Assembly: GCA_947652115.1 (NCBI GenBank)
Contig: OX393566.1
Span: forward strand, 26,104,420 to 26,168,419
DNA length: 64,000 bases
Direction of reading: 5' to 3'
Origin: Blastomussa wellsi
Lineage: Eukaryota; Cnidaria; Anthozoa; Scleractinia; Plerogyridae
The notes below the pieces were generated by a model. It was not told the DNA's origin. It worked only from the letters and a program-made list of their open reading frames with translations, and did not search any database. The position numbers were made by a program, and so were the translations under genes. Shown piece after piece: positions 63,559 to 64,000 of the stretch (position 1 is its first letter; each line of letters begins with the position of its first letter).

Positions 63559-64000
63559 CTGCAAATATTCAAGAAATAAAATGTAATTAATCTCTTGTTT
63601 GGACCTTAGAGGAGAAACAGCTCCATCACAGGATGATATTTCCAAAAAAAACAGAATGATGAATTAGCCAAACAAAAAGTCTGCAATATTTTGGGCTTTC
63701 AACAAGCTTGCTGTTAATAACAAAATAATTAATTTTATTAACAAATTACATCACAATAAAATGTAAAAAGGTAATAAGTGCAAATTAACAACATTTTTTA
63801 TTTGTTAAATTGACAAAATGAAATACTGGCAAATAATTTGACAAATATAATGTCCTTTCAAGAAAATTATGTCAATAATTTGCAGCATTTTGAATACAGC
63901 CTGCATACATCATTACATGTTACGAAACATGCAACAGCTTGAAAGCCAAATGCCTTACTGACTGTGTTCCCCAAGCCATGCATTTAAAAGGCATATTATT
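63559..64000 (-). other. collagen intron to the window edge
   Basis: AT-rich; no further exon seen. The gene continues beyond 64000. Confidence 0.5.

Overview
The window is animal nuclear DNA: genes are split into many short exons with GT-AG introns, and the introns are crowded with small inverted-repeat elements, SINEs and broken retroelements. Gene content (a fibrillar collagen with an archaic exon layout and two secreted WAP-VWA matrix proteins), AT-rich introns and Penelope-type hammerhead-like repeats suggest an anthozoan cnidarian, probably a stony coral. The species cannot be fixed from sequence alone. There are no bacterial-type operons, CRISPR arrays or intact RNA genes.

Left part (1-12.1 kb): two related genes stand tail to tail. 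Gene A (+ strand, 1597-4692, first exon not confidently found) and gene B (- strand, 11946-6039, complete, with signal peptide and TATA box) both encode a short secreted protein with one eight-cysteine WAP domain and one von Willebrand factor A (VWA) domain. Their exon boundaries and phases match, so they are an inverted duplicate pair. Gene A keeps the metal-binding MIDAS residues of the VWA domain; gene B has lost several.

Middle and right (14.5-64 kb): one large fibrillar collagen gene on the - strand, entering from beyond the right edge and ending at 14662. Reading 5' to 3' (right to left) it has the end of a minor triple helix (63.5 and 61.8 kb), a non-helical hinge (61.8 and 60.7 kb), a major Gly-X-Y helix of about 1026 residues spread over 58 exons (60.7-18.5 kb), a C-telopeptide exon (18.1 kb) and five exons of the fibrillar collagen C-propeptide (COLFI; 16.9-14.7 kb). 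All helix exons start on a whole Gly codon and are in phase 0. Their sizes (72, 45, 54, 54 ...) reproduce, in order, the vertebrate fibrillar collagen exon series 6-32, with most vertebrate 99- and 108-bp exons still split into 54+45 or 54+54.

Points of most interest: two in-frame splice donors 15 bases apart that decide whether the seventh C-propeptide cysteine is present; a missing second cysteine as in vertebrate pro-alpha2(I); 54-bp units cut into 36+18 and 18+36 near the helix end; a decayed extra collagen exon at 43.3 kb; three copies of a stem-III-less hammerhead-like motif; and many foldback and MITE families, including a 0.9-kb inverted-repeat element carrying an unidentified 201-codon ORF.
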